From NCBI GenBank assembly GCA_013362385.1, contig JABFWC010000275.1, positions 1-7,358 of the forward strand: a stretch of DNA of 7,358 nt, given 5' to 3'. The notes below the pieces were generated by a model that was given only the letters and a program-made list of their open reading frames with translations, did not search any database and was not told the origin of the DNA. This document shows, in pieces, positions 1 to 5,739 of this stretch (position 1 is its first letter; each line of letters starts with the position of its first letter). Source of the DNA: Pseudarthrobacter sp. (GTDB lineage Bacteria; Actinomycetota; Actinomycetes; Actinomycetales; Micrococcaceae). A program made the translations under genes and the position numbers.

Positions 1-3
1 CGC

Positions 4-138
4 TTAACGCGCTGGCAGCGGGCTGACAGCTGCGAAGAACTCGCGGATCTCCCGGCGTGGATCGTCTTCCAGCCGGGGCTCGGCGTCGAGGATCATGGTT
101 GTCCGCTCGGCTCCATACCGGGGCCAGCCCTCGGGGCT
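4..138 (-). pseudogene. C-terminal remnant of a type B carboxylesterase
   Basis: The minus-strand reading frame ending at TAA (4-6) encodes a segment containing GWPRYGAERTTMILD followed by EPRLEDDPRREIREFF. This matches the usual C-terminus of type B carboxylesterases (para-nitrobenzyl esterase group), where a WPxYxxERRxTMxFD block is followed by a VxDDPRxExR block. Only about 44 residues look esterase-like. Above position 138 the same frame turns into cysteine-rich, implausible protein, and no catalytic Ser, Glu or His region exists before the next gene at 371. It is therefore a 5'-truncated stub, not a working esterase. A short piece that could continue the protein (QFSDSLLR, about 146-169) lies in a different frame, which would fit frameshift decay, but it is too short to rely on. 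The stretch 139-370 shows nothing else I can name. The family match is from memory of the motif. Confidence 0.5.
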
Positions 139-370
139 GCAGCAAGCGCAGCAGCGAATCGCTGAACTGCGCCCGAAGCGGCAGGCCAACGGTGGCCACG
201 AGGCAGTTCGGAGCGGGACAGGTGGCGCACGGGTGCCGGCCAGGAAACTTTTGGCCTGATCTTCTGTGTTCCTGAGCGGCGGCGCCGTGAGGACTTTTGC
301 CTCTAGCCAGCCACTCCCGGGAGCGGCCAACCTGAGTGTCTGGAGCAACGGGAATCAGGAGGAAATGATC

Positions 371-655
371 ATGGGCGCTTGCGATGTCTGCGGCAGCAGC
401 GAGGGGCGGATGTTTACCGTCACCATGGGCAGCCAGTCCGGGACGTTCGACAGCTTCGAATGTGCCATTCACATGATGGCGCCGGCATGCGAGCACTGCG
501 GCTGCCGCATCCTGGGGCATCCGATTGACAGCGAAGCGGGCATCTACTGCTGCCTGCACTGCGCGAAGGAAGCAGGAAACCCCCATCAGGCCGCCAAGGC
601 GGAGCATTCGACAGTGGCGGTGACGGCGCAGGGTACGGCCGCAGGGCAGGCGTGA
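371..655 (+). CDS. Small cysteine-rich protein, probable metal (zinc) binding
   Basis: A 94-residue protein of unknown function. Cysteines and histidines are arranged as CDVC (residues 4-7), FECAIH (29-34), CEHCGCRILGH (40-50) and YCCLHC (59-64). That gives two to three CxxC pairs plus nearby His, a pattern typical of zinc-ribbon or treble-clef folds and also seen in small actinobacterial proteins annotated as hypothetical or metallothionein-like. The tail after about residue 70 is Ala/Gln/Thr-rich and probably disordered. There is no signal peptide or membrane segment, so it should be cytoplasmic. I chose the ATG at 371 because AGGAGG (357-362) sits 8 nt before it. The in-frame ATG at 365 is only 2 nt from that site. 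The gene stands alone on the plus strand and its neighbours give no clue to its job. Possible roles are metal storage or buffering, or a structural zinc protein. That it is coding is well supported; its function is not. Confidence 0.8.
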   Translation: MGACDVCGSSEGRMFTVTMGSQSGTFDSFECAIHMMAPACEHCGCRILGHPIDSEAGIYCCLHCAKEAGNPHQAAKAEHSTVAVTAQGTAAGQA

Positions 656-1003
656 CCTCGCCGAGGCCATCTACATTGCGGGGCCAGTGACGCCGGCCGG
701 GCCGGCGGAGCGGGAAGGGGACGCCCAGGCGAGGAGCCGCGCCTTGGCCCGGAGTTGGGCCAGGAGATCCTCTGCCGGGCGGCCGAATACCTCGATGCTC
801 TTCATGGTGATCAGGGGGGCGACCGGAGGGAACCTGGCCGCTTCCAGCGGACCCATCCTCTGAGAAATAGACTCTGTAGGAGTGGGTCTTCCCATCCCGC
901 CTCCATGTCGTTTTTGAACTTAATCCGCCGGTCCGGCCCGTTTCCACGTGCATGGCCTGATACGAGTCTGCAAGGATGAGCGGAGGATCATCCAGGAGGA
1001 CTT
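656..1003. other. Gene-poor stretch; one doubtful minus-strand ORF
   Basis: This 348-base gap holds no convincing gene. The only ORF with protein-like character is on the minus strand from an ATG at 805 to a stop at 671-673. It encodes 44 residues beginning MKSIEVFGRPAEDLLAQL, with a plausible amphipathic helix, then a Ser/Pro/Gly-rich tail. It has no ribosome site upstream and I recognise no family, so it may be a decayed fragment or chance. The gap also contains a GC-rich hairpin near its left end, listed separately. A TTGAAC at 914-919 resembles a -35 box, but no acceptable -10 follows at 16-18 nt, so I do not call a promoter for the gene at 1004. Confidence 0.4.
691..707 (+). terminator. 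GC-rich hairpin after the cysteine-rich gene, weak terminator candidate
   Basis: CGCCGGC (691-697) and GCCGGCG (701-707) are perfect inverted arms around a 3-nt loop, starting 35 nt after the stop codon at 655. No T-run follows (the next bases are G/A-rich). It could be a U-less actinobacterial terminator or simply a consequence of high GC. Confidence 0.25.
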
Positions 1004-1468
1004 ATGCCGTACACCGTGGATTTCAAGAACGTATCCACCGTTGGTTTGGAATCGTCGCCGGTTGCCGAGGCGCTGGCCGGGCTGCGGGCCAACGAGGCCC
1101 GCTACTACAAAAACAAGTACGACCACGACTTCACTGTCACGCCCGCGGAGGATGATCCGGCGACGCTCCAGTACATCAACCACATCCTTTCAGCCGAGCG
1201 CAATCTCGTTATCTCCGCCAAGCCCCTCGAGGTGTCCTCCTTCGAGGTGGACGGACTGCGCATGGCTAACGTGTTTAACGAGTCCGAGCACACCATCAAC
1301 GTCAAGTACGACCTCGATGAGGGCGGGAAAAGGGCGGTCGGATTCAAGCTGTCCGACGGCATGGAGGTGCCGGAGGAACTGGCCGCGACCTTCAAGTTCG
1401 CCCGCCAGAAGTCAAAGCTCGCGGGCACTATCCGCGGTTCCTACTTTGTGATCAAGGGCGAGTACTAA
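1004..1468 (+). CDS. Hypothetical protein, 154 residues, family not recognised
   Basis: The sequence is well-behaved protein: mixed composition, no cysteines, no signal peptide and no membrane segment, so it is probably a soluble cytoplasmic protein. The N-terminal third contains a helix-like stretch followed by YYKNKYDHDF (about residues 35-44). The middle part has the segments DPATLQYINHIL and NLVISAKPLEVSSFEVDGL. The C-terminal part alternates charged and hydrophobic residues, suggesting beta structure, and ends FVIKGEY. I see no catalytic motif. The start at 1004 is preceded by AGGAGG (994-999) with a short 4-nt spacer, and the next in-frame Met is far downstream (about residue 88), so this start is the sensible one. 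The gene is monocistronic, converging with the regulator gene that ends at 1590. Nothing visible connects it to the galactonate genes. Coding status is likely; function unknown. Confidence 0.75.
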   Translation: MPYTVDFKNVSTVGLESSPVAEALAGLRANEARYYKNKYDHDFTVTPAEDDPATLQYINHILSAERNLVISAKPLEVSSFEVDGLRMANVFNESEHTINVKYDLDEGGKRAVGFKLSDGMEVPEELAATFKFARQKSKLAGTIRGSYFVIKGEY

Positions 1469-1564
1469 CCCCTCCTATCCCTGCTTGGGTAGCCAGCCCG
1501 GCCATGTCCCCCGCATTTGACGCAGGGATTTGCAGGGGTACGACTCCTTCGTAAGGTATGCCCT

Positions 1565-1588
1565 GATCCGGGAGAAAGCCCCCGGGTC
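1565..1588. terminator. Hairpin between convergent genes, candidate bidirectional terminator
   Basis: GATCCGGG (1565-1572) can pair with CCCGGGTC (1581-1588) as 8 base pairs, including one G-U pair in the plus-strand RNA (an A-C mismatch in the minus-strand RNA), around an 8-nt loop. It lies just beyond the regulator stop codon (1590-1592) and about 100 nt after the stop of the gene ending at 1468, the right place to end both transcripts. No T-run accompanies it on either side, so the call is tentative. The rest of 1469-1589 shows nothing recognisable. Confidence 0.3.
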
Positions 1589-1589
1589 C

Positions 1590-2366
1590 TCAGGGTGCTG
1601 CGGCGGCCGCCGGGCCGTCACCTTCCGGACCGTCACTGCCGCCCGGGTGGCTGCTGGACCAGATGTCGCCCATTTCCTCCGTGGACTGCTCCACGATCCT
1701 GCTCATTGCGGCGTGGGCCGCTCCCGGTTCGCCGCGCTGGATGGCGCTGGCAACGTCCACGTGCAGCTGCAGTGCCTCGTGGTCGGGAAGGTGCGGCATC
1801 AGTCCGTGCTCCGTGCGCCCGGCCAGCACTTCCGCCACCAGGTTATGCAGCTGGGAGAACATCAGGTTGCCGGAGGCATTGAGGACGGCCGCATGGAATT
1901 CGATGTCCAGGCGGAGGAATTCGGGCTGGTCCCCCCGCTGTCCGGCGGCCCAGAGCCTGGCAGCGGTTGAGACGAGGTTGCTCGCGTCGTCGAGGGATGC
2001 CCGCTCGGCGGCGAGCCGGGCCGCCTGCGGTTCGATGGCGCCGCGAAGTTCGTTCAGGGCACGCAACTGCTCCAGCCGTTTTGCGGATGCCAGCCGCCAT
2101 CTAATCACTTGCGGGTCGTAGAGGTTCCAGACCGCCTCGGGCTGGACCACCGTCCCCAGGCGCCGGCGGGATTCAAGCATTCCCATTGACGCCAGGACGC
2201 GGGTCGCTTCCCGGATCACGGAGCGGGACACCTTGTGCCGGGCCTCAAGCTCGTCCAGCCGCAGGATCGTGTTCGGCGCCAGCGTTCCCTCGGCAATGGC
2301 GAGCCCCAGGTTTTCGACCAGCGATGAATGCAGGTCGGGGGAGAACGCCGCCTTTGGGATCGTCAT
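1590..2366 (-). CDS. FadR-subfamily GntR transcriptional regulator, DgoR-like
   Basis: A 258-residue cytoplasmic DNA-binding regulator, probably the repressor of the divergent galactonate operon. Residues about 12-75 form the GntR winged helix-turn-helix, with LDELEARHKVSRSVIREATR as recognition core and RRLGTVV as the wing. Residues about 95-230 form the all-helical FCD ligand-binding domain, with metal-ligand motif D154-IEF-H158 and a further His at 202. The expected last metal His, 22 residues after H202, is Ile224. The linker motif NLYDPQVIRW (81-90) resembles the NYLDTDVLQW I recall from E. coli DgoR, supporting a DgoR-type assignment. The last 20 residues are a low-complexity Gly/Pro/Ala tail. 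The ATG at 2366 has no ribosome site but sits 7 nt after a TATGAT box, suggesting a leaderless message. Known FadR-type sugar-acid repressors are released by substrate or pathway intermediates. Its effector here is inferred to be galactonate or 2-keto-3-deoxygalactonate. Confidence 0.88.
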   Translation of the reverse strand: MTIPKAAFSPDLHSSLVENLGLAIAEGTLAPNTILRLDELEARHKVSRSVIREATRVLASMGMLESRRRLGTVVQPEAVWNLYDPQVIRWRLASAKRLEQLRALNELRGAIEPQAARLAAERASLDDASNLVSTAARLWAAGQRGDQPEFLRLDIEFHAAVLNASGNLMFSQLHNLVAEVLAGRTEHGLMPHLPDHEALQLHVDVASAIQRGEPGAAHAAMSRIVEQSTEEMGDIWSSSHPGGSDGPEGDGPAAAAAP

Positions 2367-2372
2367 GGATAA

Positions 2373-2378
2373 ATCATA
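2373..2378 (-). promoter_or_regulatory. -10 box of the regulator gene, probably giving a leaderless mRNA
   Basis: Read on the minus strand this is TATGAT, a good match to TANNNT. It occupies exactly -12 to -7 relative to the A of the start codon at 2366, so transcription would begin at or within 1-2 nt of the ATG. The absence of any Shine-Dalgarno sequence between the box and the ATG agrees. No convincing -35 box is visible at the usual distance. Confidence 0.5.
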
Positions 2379-2388
2379 TGGGTTGAGA

Positions 2389-2443
2389 GTCTGCTCTTGT
2401 ATATGTCTGCCTTATTTGTTTATGCTCGCAGAACACAGCAGAC
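2389..2443. promoter_or_regulatory. Candidate operator: three GTCTGC half-sites in the divergent region
   Basis: GTCTGCT (2389-2395) and AGCAGAC (2437-2443) form a perfect 7-bp inverted repeat. A further direct GTCTGC (2405-2410) begins 16 nt after the first. The first copy lies just upstream of the plus-strand -35 box, the second inside the -35/-10 spacer, and the third just past the predicted start point. Binding there could block the transporter operon and, through the left copy, the regulator's own promoter. These are not the canonical FadR-family GT-N-AC palindrome, so assignment to the neighbouring regulator rests on position only. Confidence 0.4.
2397..2426 (+). promoter_or_regulatory. 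Predicted promoter of the galactonate transport operon
   Basis: TTGTAT (2397-2402) and TATGCT (2421-2426) resemble sigma-70-type -35 and -10 boxes with an 18-nt spacer. Transcription would start near 2432-2434, leaving a leader of about 70 nt before the ATG at 2504. It is the best pair in the region and lies among the repeated GTCTGC half-sites. Confidence 0.45.
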
Positions 2444-2463
2444 GTAAAGAGGCGTTTGTGGCC

Positions 2464-2483
2464 GGCCCGCGGAGCTGCGGGCC
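2464..2483 (+). promoter_or_regulatory. Leader hairpin upstream of the binding-protein gene
   Basis: GGCCCGC (2464-2470) pairs perfectly with GCGGGCC (2477-2483) around the loop GGAGCT. The stem ends 10 nt before the ribosome site GGGAG (2494-2498). With no T-run it is unlikely to be an attenuator. It could protect the 5' end of the mRNA or tune translation. Part of the GC content may be coincidence. Confidence 0.35.
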
Positions 2484-2503
2484 CTACAGCAAAGGGAGTC
2501 GTA

Positions 2504-3802
2504 ATGAAGCGGCGTTCGATTGTGAAGTACGCGGCTGTTGCCGCGGCGATGTCGCTGGGGCTGACCGCCTGCAGCGGCGGCGGAGGTGGCAGCGACCAGG
2601 CGAAGCAGTCCGGCACGGTCCGCGTCACCCTGGCAAACCACGTCTGGACTGAAGGCATCAAGGCCGCCATTCCGGAGTTCGAGAAGTCAAGCGGGCTCAA
2701 GGTCGAGCTGACCCAGCTCGGCGAGGACCAGCTCTCGGACCAGTACAACGTGAAGCTCAACGCAGGCAGCGACGAGATCGACGTGATGATGTACCGTCCC
2801 CTTCAGGAAGGCAAGGCTTTCGCCAAGAACGGCTACCTGGCGGACCTGACCAAGAACGTCTCCTCGGATTCGGGCTGGGACTGGAAGGACTACCAGGAAG
2901 GCCCCGTCAAGGCCACCACCGTTGACGGCAAGGTGGTCGGCGTTCCGATCATTACCGAACGCGAAGTCCTGTACTACCGCAAGGACCTGCTCCAGGCCGC
3001 CGGCCTCCAGGTCCCCAAGACCATGGACGAACTGGAGGCCGCCGCCAAGGCCATCAAGGCTTCCTCCCCGGAGACCGCCGGCTTTGTTGCCCGCACGGGC
3101 AAGTCCGCCGCAGTCACCCAGTTCTCCAGCTTCCTGTACAGCTTCGGCGGCGACTTCGTCGACTCCAGCGGCAAGGCCTCCCTCAACACCGATGCCGCCA
3201 AGAAGGCCTACTCCTTCTACGGTGGCCTGATCAAGAACTACGGCCCCGCCAACGTCAGCACGGACATGAGCTGGCCGGAGGCGATGGCCATCTTCACCCA
3301 GGGCGGCGCCGCCTTCTATACGGAAGCCGATTCGCTCTACAAGAACGCCACCGATCCCGCCAAGTCCAAGGTCGCCGACAAGGTCGGGTTTGCCGCACTG
3401 CCTTCCGGACCCGCCGGTTCAAAGCCGTACAACATCCCCTCCTGGGCACTTGGCGTCAACCAGAACTCCAGCAACCAGGACAACGCCTGGAAGTTCATCC
3501 AGTGGGCAACCAGCAAGGAACGCACCCTCGCCGCCCAGAAGGCCGGTGTTCCGGGCCCGCGGGCCTCCGTCTGGTCGAACTCTGAGGGAACCTCCACCTA
3601 CCCCAAGGATCTGGCCGACGCGATCGCCGCGAGTGCCAAGAACGGCGTGGGCCATGACCGTCCTGAGGTTGTCACGGTAGGCAAGGCGCGCGAGATCGTA
3701 GGCGCCCCGATCGTTGCCACCATCACCGGTGCAGACTCCGCCGCCGCAGCCAACGACGCGCAGACCGCCTTCCAGTCCTTCCTGGACAGCGAAAAGAAGT
3801 AG
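2504..3802 (+). CDS. ABC transporter sugar-binding lipoprotein (solute-binding protein family 1)
   Basis: A 432-residue extracellular solute-binding protein anchored to the outer face of the membrane. It captures the substrate and delivers it to the two permeases encoded next. The N-terminus has positive charges (MKRRSIVK), a hydrophobic segment and a lipobox L20-T21-A22-C23, so cleavage and lipidation at C23 are expected, followed by a Gly-rich linker. The mature protein shows family-1 features: a strand with VTLANHVW near 41, GLKVELTQL (64-72), EIDVMMYRP (91-99), LADL (112-115) and the hinge-proximal block REVLYYRKDLLQAAGL (153-168) followed by VPKTMDEL. Aromatic residues such as W127, W257 and W314 are candidates for ligand contact. 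I chose ATG 2504 rather than an in-frame ATG at 2456 because GGGAG lies 5 nt upstream of 2504 and the lipoprotein signal begins there. Ligand is not readable from the sequence. Context says galactonate or a galactonate-containing compound; CUT1-type binding proteins more often bind oligosaccharides or polyols. Confidence 0.93.
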   Translation: MKRRSIVKYAAVAAAMSLGLTACSGGGGGSDQAKQSGTVRVTLANHVWTEGIKAAIPEFEKSSGLKVELTQLGEDQLSDQYNVKLNAGSDEIDVMMYRPLQEGKAFAKNGYLADLTKNVSSDSGWDWKDYQEGPVKATTVDGKVVGVPIITEREVLYYRKDLLQAAGLQVPKTMDELEAAAKAIKASSPETAGFVARTGKSAAVTQFSSFLYSFGGDFVDSSGKASLNTDAAKKAYSFYGGLIKNYGPANVSTDMSWPEAMAIFTQGGAAFYTEADSLYKNATDPAKSKVADKVGFAALPSGPAGSKPYNIPSWALGVNQNSSNQDNAWKFIQWATSKERTLAAQKAGVPGPRASVWSNSEGTSTYPKDLADAIAASAKNGVGHDRPEVVTVGKAREIVGAPIVATITGADSAAAANDAQTAFQSFLDSEKK

Positions 3803-3808
3803 TACCCA

Positions 3809-3860
3809 GGCGCCGCAGGTGCCACACCAGCCCGCCGGGACGGCCACAGCCGTCCCGGCG
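3809..3860 (+). other. Intercistronic stem-loops between binding-protein and permease genes
   Basis: A perfect 12-bp stem, CGCCGGGACGGC (3833-3844) with GCCGTCCCGGCG (3849-3860), encloses a 4-nt CACA loop. A small 6-bp hairpin with one G-U pair (3809-3823, loop GCA) precedes it. They sit between the stop at 3802 and the permease start at 3898. There is no T-run directly after the stem (a TTTTT occurs about 23 nt later), so it is more likely a partial terminator or 3'-end stabiliser than a full stop. Such elements are known after sugar-binding-protein genes, where they raise binding-protein mRNA over permease mRNA. Confidence 0.6.
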
Positions 3861-3897
3861 CGGCCCCGCTTCACCCTCCAAACTTTTTAGGTGAACC

Positions 3898-4851
3898 ATG
3901 TCTGTTTTGAACCCTCCCCGCAGCGCACAGCCGCGCAGCGCCAGGGGCCCCTCCGGCAGAGGAAGCAACTTTTCCGCCTGGGCCAACCGGCACCGGAAAT
4001 GGCTTTTTGCGGCCCCGGCCATGATCTTCGTCGGCGTCCTGATTGTCTTCCCGCTGGCCTGGACCCTGTACCTGAGCCTCACCGACTCCCAGGGCTCGGT
4101 CCGGGCCGCCACCGAGTTCATCGGCCTGAAGAACTACCTCACGGTGCTGACGGACACGGACCGGTTCTGGCCGGCCGTGGGCCGCACCCTGTCCTTCACC
4201 GGCCTGGCCCTGGCCTTTGAGGTCGTACTCGGCATGGGCATCGCCCTGCTGCTGTGGCGCCCCTTCCGCGGCGAAAAGTGGGTCCGCGTGGCCATCCTGC
4301 TCCCGCTCGTCGCCACGCCCGTGGCCGTCGGCATGATGTGGAGGCTGATCTTCGACCCCAACATCGGATTCGTCAACCAGCTCCTGGGGATGGTCGGCAT
4401 CCCGCCCCAGCCCTGGCTGTCCGGGCAGGACACGGCACTGGGCACCACCATCTTCATGGACGTGTGGCAGTGGACCCCCATGGTGGTGCTGATCCTGCTG
4501 GCCGGCCTGACCTCGCTCTCCGACGAACCGGACGAGGCAGCCCGCGTGGACGGCGCCAACGCCTTCCAGCGGTTCTTCTACATCACCCTGCCGCTCATGA
4601 TGCCCACCGTCATCGTTGCCATCCTGCTGCGGGGCATCGACGCCCTGAAGACCTTCGACATTCTTTACGCCACCAAAGGCAAGGGCGGCGGTTCGTTCCA
4701 CGAGGTGGAAACGCTGAATGTCTACGCCTACGGGTTGAGCTTCGACTACAACCAGTACGGGCTCTCCTCCGCAGTGCTGATCCTCTTCTTCATGATCATC
4801 ATCGGCTCCATGTGGCTGCTCACCATGCGCAAGAAAGCGGCAAACAAATGA
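3898..4851 (+). CDS. ABC sugar transporter permease, MalF/UgpA type (CUT1)
   Basis: A 317-residue integral membrane protein forming one half of the translocation channel. After a basic cytoplasmic N-terminus of about 34 residues there are six hydrophobic segments, near residues 36-60, 98-120, 129-151, 184-206, 228-247 and 290-310. The cytoplasmic EAA loop, which docks the ATPase, is at 213-232 (EAARVDGANAFQRFFYITLP), with the conserved Gly219 and Pro232. The GLKNY motif near 76-80 in the first periplasmic loop is typical of the MalF-like partner. The start at 3898 is preceded by AGGTGA (3889-3894), 3-4 nt away. The stop overlaps the start of the second permease (ATGA), so the two are probably translationally coupled and made in equal amounts. 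It works with the upstream binding protein; no ATPase gene is visible in the window. Confidence 0.93.
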   Translation: MSVLNPPRSAQPRSARGPSGRGSNFSAWANRHRKWLFAAPAMIFVGVLIVFPLAWTLYLSLTDSQGSVRAATEFIGLKNYLTVLTDTDRFWPAVGRTLSFTGLALAFEVVLGMGIALLLWRPFRGEKWVRVAILLPLVATPVAVGMMWRLIFDPNIGFVNQLLGMVGIPPQPWLSGQDTALGTTIFMDVWQWTPMVVLILLAGLTSLSDEPDEAARVDGANAFQRFFYITLPLMMPTVIVAILLRGIDALKTFDILYATKGKGGGSFHEVETLNVYAYGLSFDYNQYGLSSAVLILFFMIIIGSMWLLTMRKKAANK

Positions 4852-5729
4852 CCGTGCTGAACCAAGACACCCCTTCCACCGCAGCTGGCAGCCGTCCCGC
4901 ACGGCGCCGGAAGCCGCTGGGCACCCGCGCCTACAAGGTCTTCCGGGTGGCGGCCCTTGTCGTGGTGGTGCTGTTCCTGCTCGCACCGCTGTTCTGGATG
5001 CTCCTGGCGTCGCTGAAGACCAACGTGGACATCTACGACACCGCCAAGGCCTTCCTGTTCTCGCCCACCTTCGAGAACTACGCCAACGTACTGCAGCGCA
5101 ACAACTACTTCGTCTTCGTGGTCAACAGCTTCTGGGTGGCCTTCGTCTCGACGGCACTGTCCATCGTCCTGGGCGTCCCCGCCGCATACGCGATGAGCAG
5201 GTTCACCATGCACCGCTCCGCGCTGGTGGTCCTCATGGCCCGCGTCATCCCGGGTGTCTCACTCCTGGTGCCCTGGTACTACGTCTTCTCCAACCTTCGG
5301 ATGGTGGGCAAGTTCGAGGTGCTGATCCTCAGCCACATGTTCGTGGCCCTGCCGCTGATCGTGTACATCATGATGAGCTACTTCGACTCGCTCCCGCTCG
5401 AACTGGAGGAATCCGCTGAAGTGGACGGCCTCACGCCCATCGGGGCCTTCCGCCTGATCACCTTGCCGCTGGCCGTGTCCGGCATCGCCACCGCGGGCTT
5501 CCTTTCCTTCATCTTCTCGTGGAACAACTTCATGTTCGCGCTGGTGCTTTCGGGCGCCAAGACCAAGACCCTGCCCGTGGCGATCTTCGACTTCGTCTCC
5601 TACGCCAGCATCGACTGGGGCGGGCTTATGGCCGCTGCAACAGTGGTCACGATCCCCATCATGATCATTGCGCTCTTCACGCAGAAGTACATCGTCTCCG
5701 GCCTGACCGCCGGGGCCACCAAGGGTTAG
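4848..5729 (+). CDS. ABC sugar transporter permease, MalG/UgpE type (CUT1)
   Basis: A 293-residue membrane protein, the second half of the channel. The N-terminus (about 30 residues) is basic. Hydrophobic segments lie near 32-55, 91-113, 125-148, 156-177, 209-230 and 258-278. The EAA loop is at about 188-207 (ESAEVDGLTPIGAFRLITLP), with Gly194 and Pro207. The SFDSLP-like element just before it (YFDSLPLELEE) and the W-N-N-F block (225-228) are characteristic of MalG-type permeases. The start codon ATG at 4848 lies inside the 3' end of the first permease gene, sharing ATGA with its stop. The frame is open for a long way upstream, but that part is antisense-like, His/Arg-rich shadow of the first permease, so 4848 is the correct start. 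dgoD follows after 10 nt. Confidence 0.93.
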   Translation: MTVLNQDTPSTAAGSRPARRRKPLGTRAYKVFRVAALVVVVLFLLAPLFWMLLASLKTNVDIYDTAKAFLFSPTFENYANVLQRNNYFVFVVNSFWVAFVSTALSIVLGVPAAYAMSRFTMHRSALVVLMARVIPGVSLLVPWYYVFSNLRMVGKFEVLILSHMFVALPLIVYIMMSYFDSLPLELEESAEVDGLTPIGAFRLITLPLAVSGIATAGFLSFIFSWNNFMFALVLSGAKTKTLPVAIFDFVSYASIDWGGLMAAATVVTIPIMIIALFTQKYIVSGLTAGATKG

Positions 5730-5739
5730 GAACCACCGC

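Noticed and set aside
314..323. CTCCCGGGAG palindrome
   Set aside because: Ten-base GC palindromes are expected by chance at this base composition, and nothing around it suggests a site.
420..953. Minus-strand ORF of 177 codons
   Set aside because: Pro/Gly/Arg/Ser-rich with no motif, and it overlaps the cysteine-rich gene in antisense.
948..1451. Plus-strand ORF overlapping the hypothetical gene at 1004
   Set aside because: Ser/Arg/Pro-rich frame-shadow composition without a ribosome site. The 1004 frame has both a ribosome site and normal composition.
2397..2408. TTGTATATGTCT as a classical FadR-type palindrome
   Set aside because: Only two of six positions are symmetric, so it is better explained as the -35 box than as a canonical operator.
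2456..2503. Earlier ATG for the binding-protein gene
   Set aside because: It would put 16 non-signal residues before a standard lipoprotein signal, and the ribosome site fits 2504.
4254..4847. Upstream in-frame extension of the second permease
   Set aside because: It would give an Arg/His/Pro-rich N-terminus overlapping the whole first permease. The ATGA overlap start at 4848 gives a normal-length MalG-type protein.
3871..4986. Long minus-strand ORF of 371 codons opposite the first permease
   Set aside because: Its product is His/Gly/Asp/Gln-rich low complexity. It is the antisense shadow of a GC-biased gene that has clear membrane segments and an EAA motif on the plus strand.
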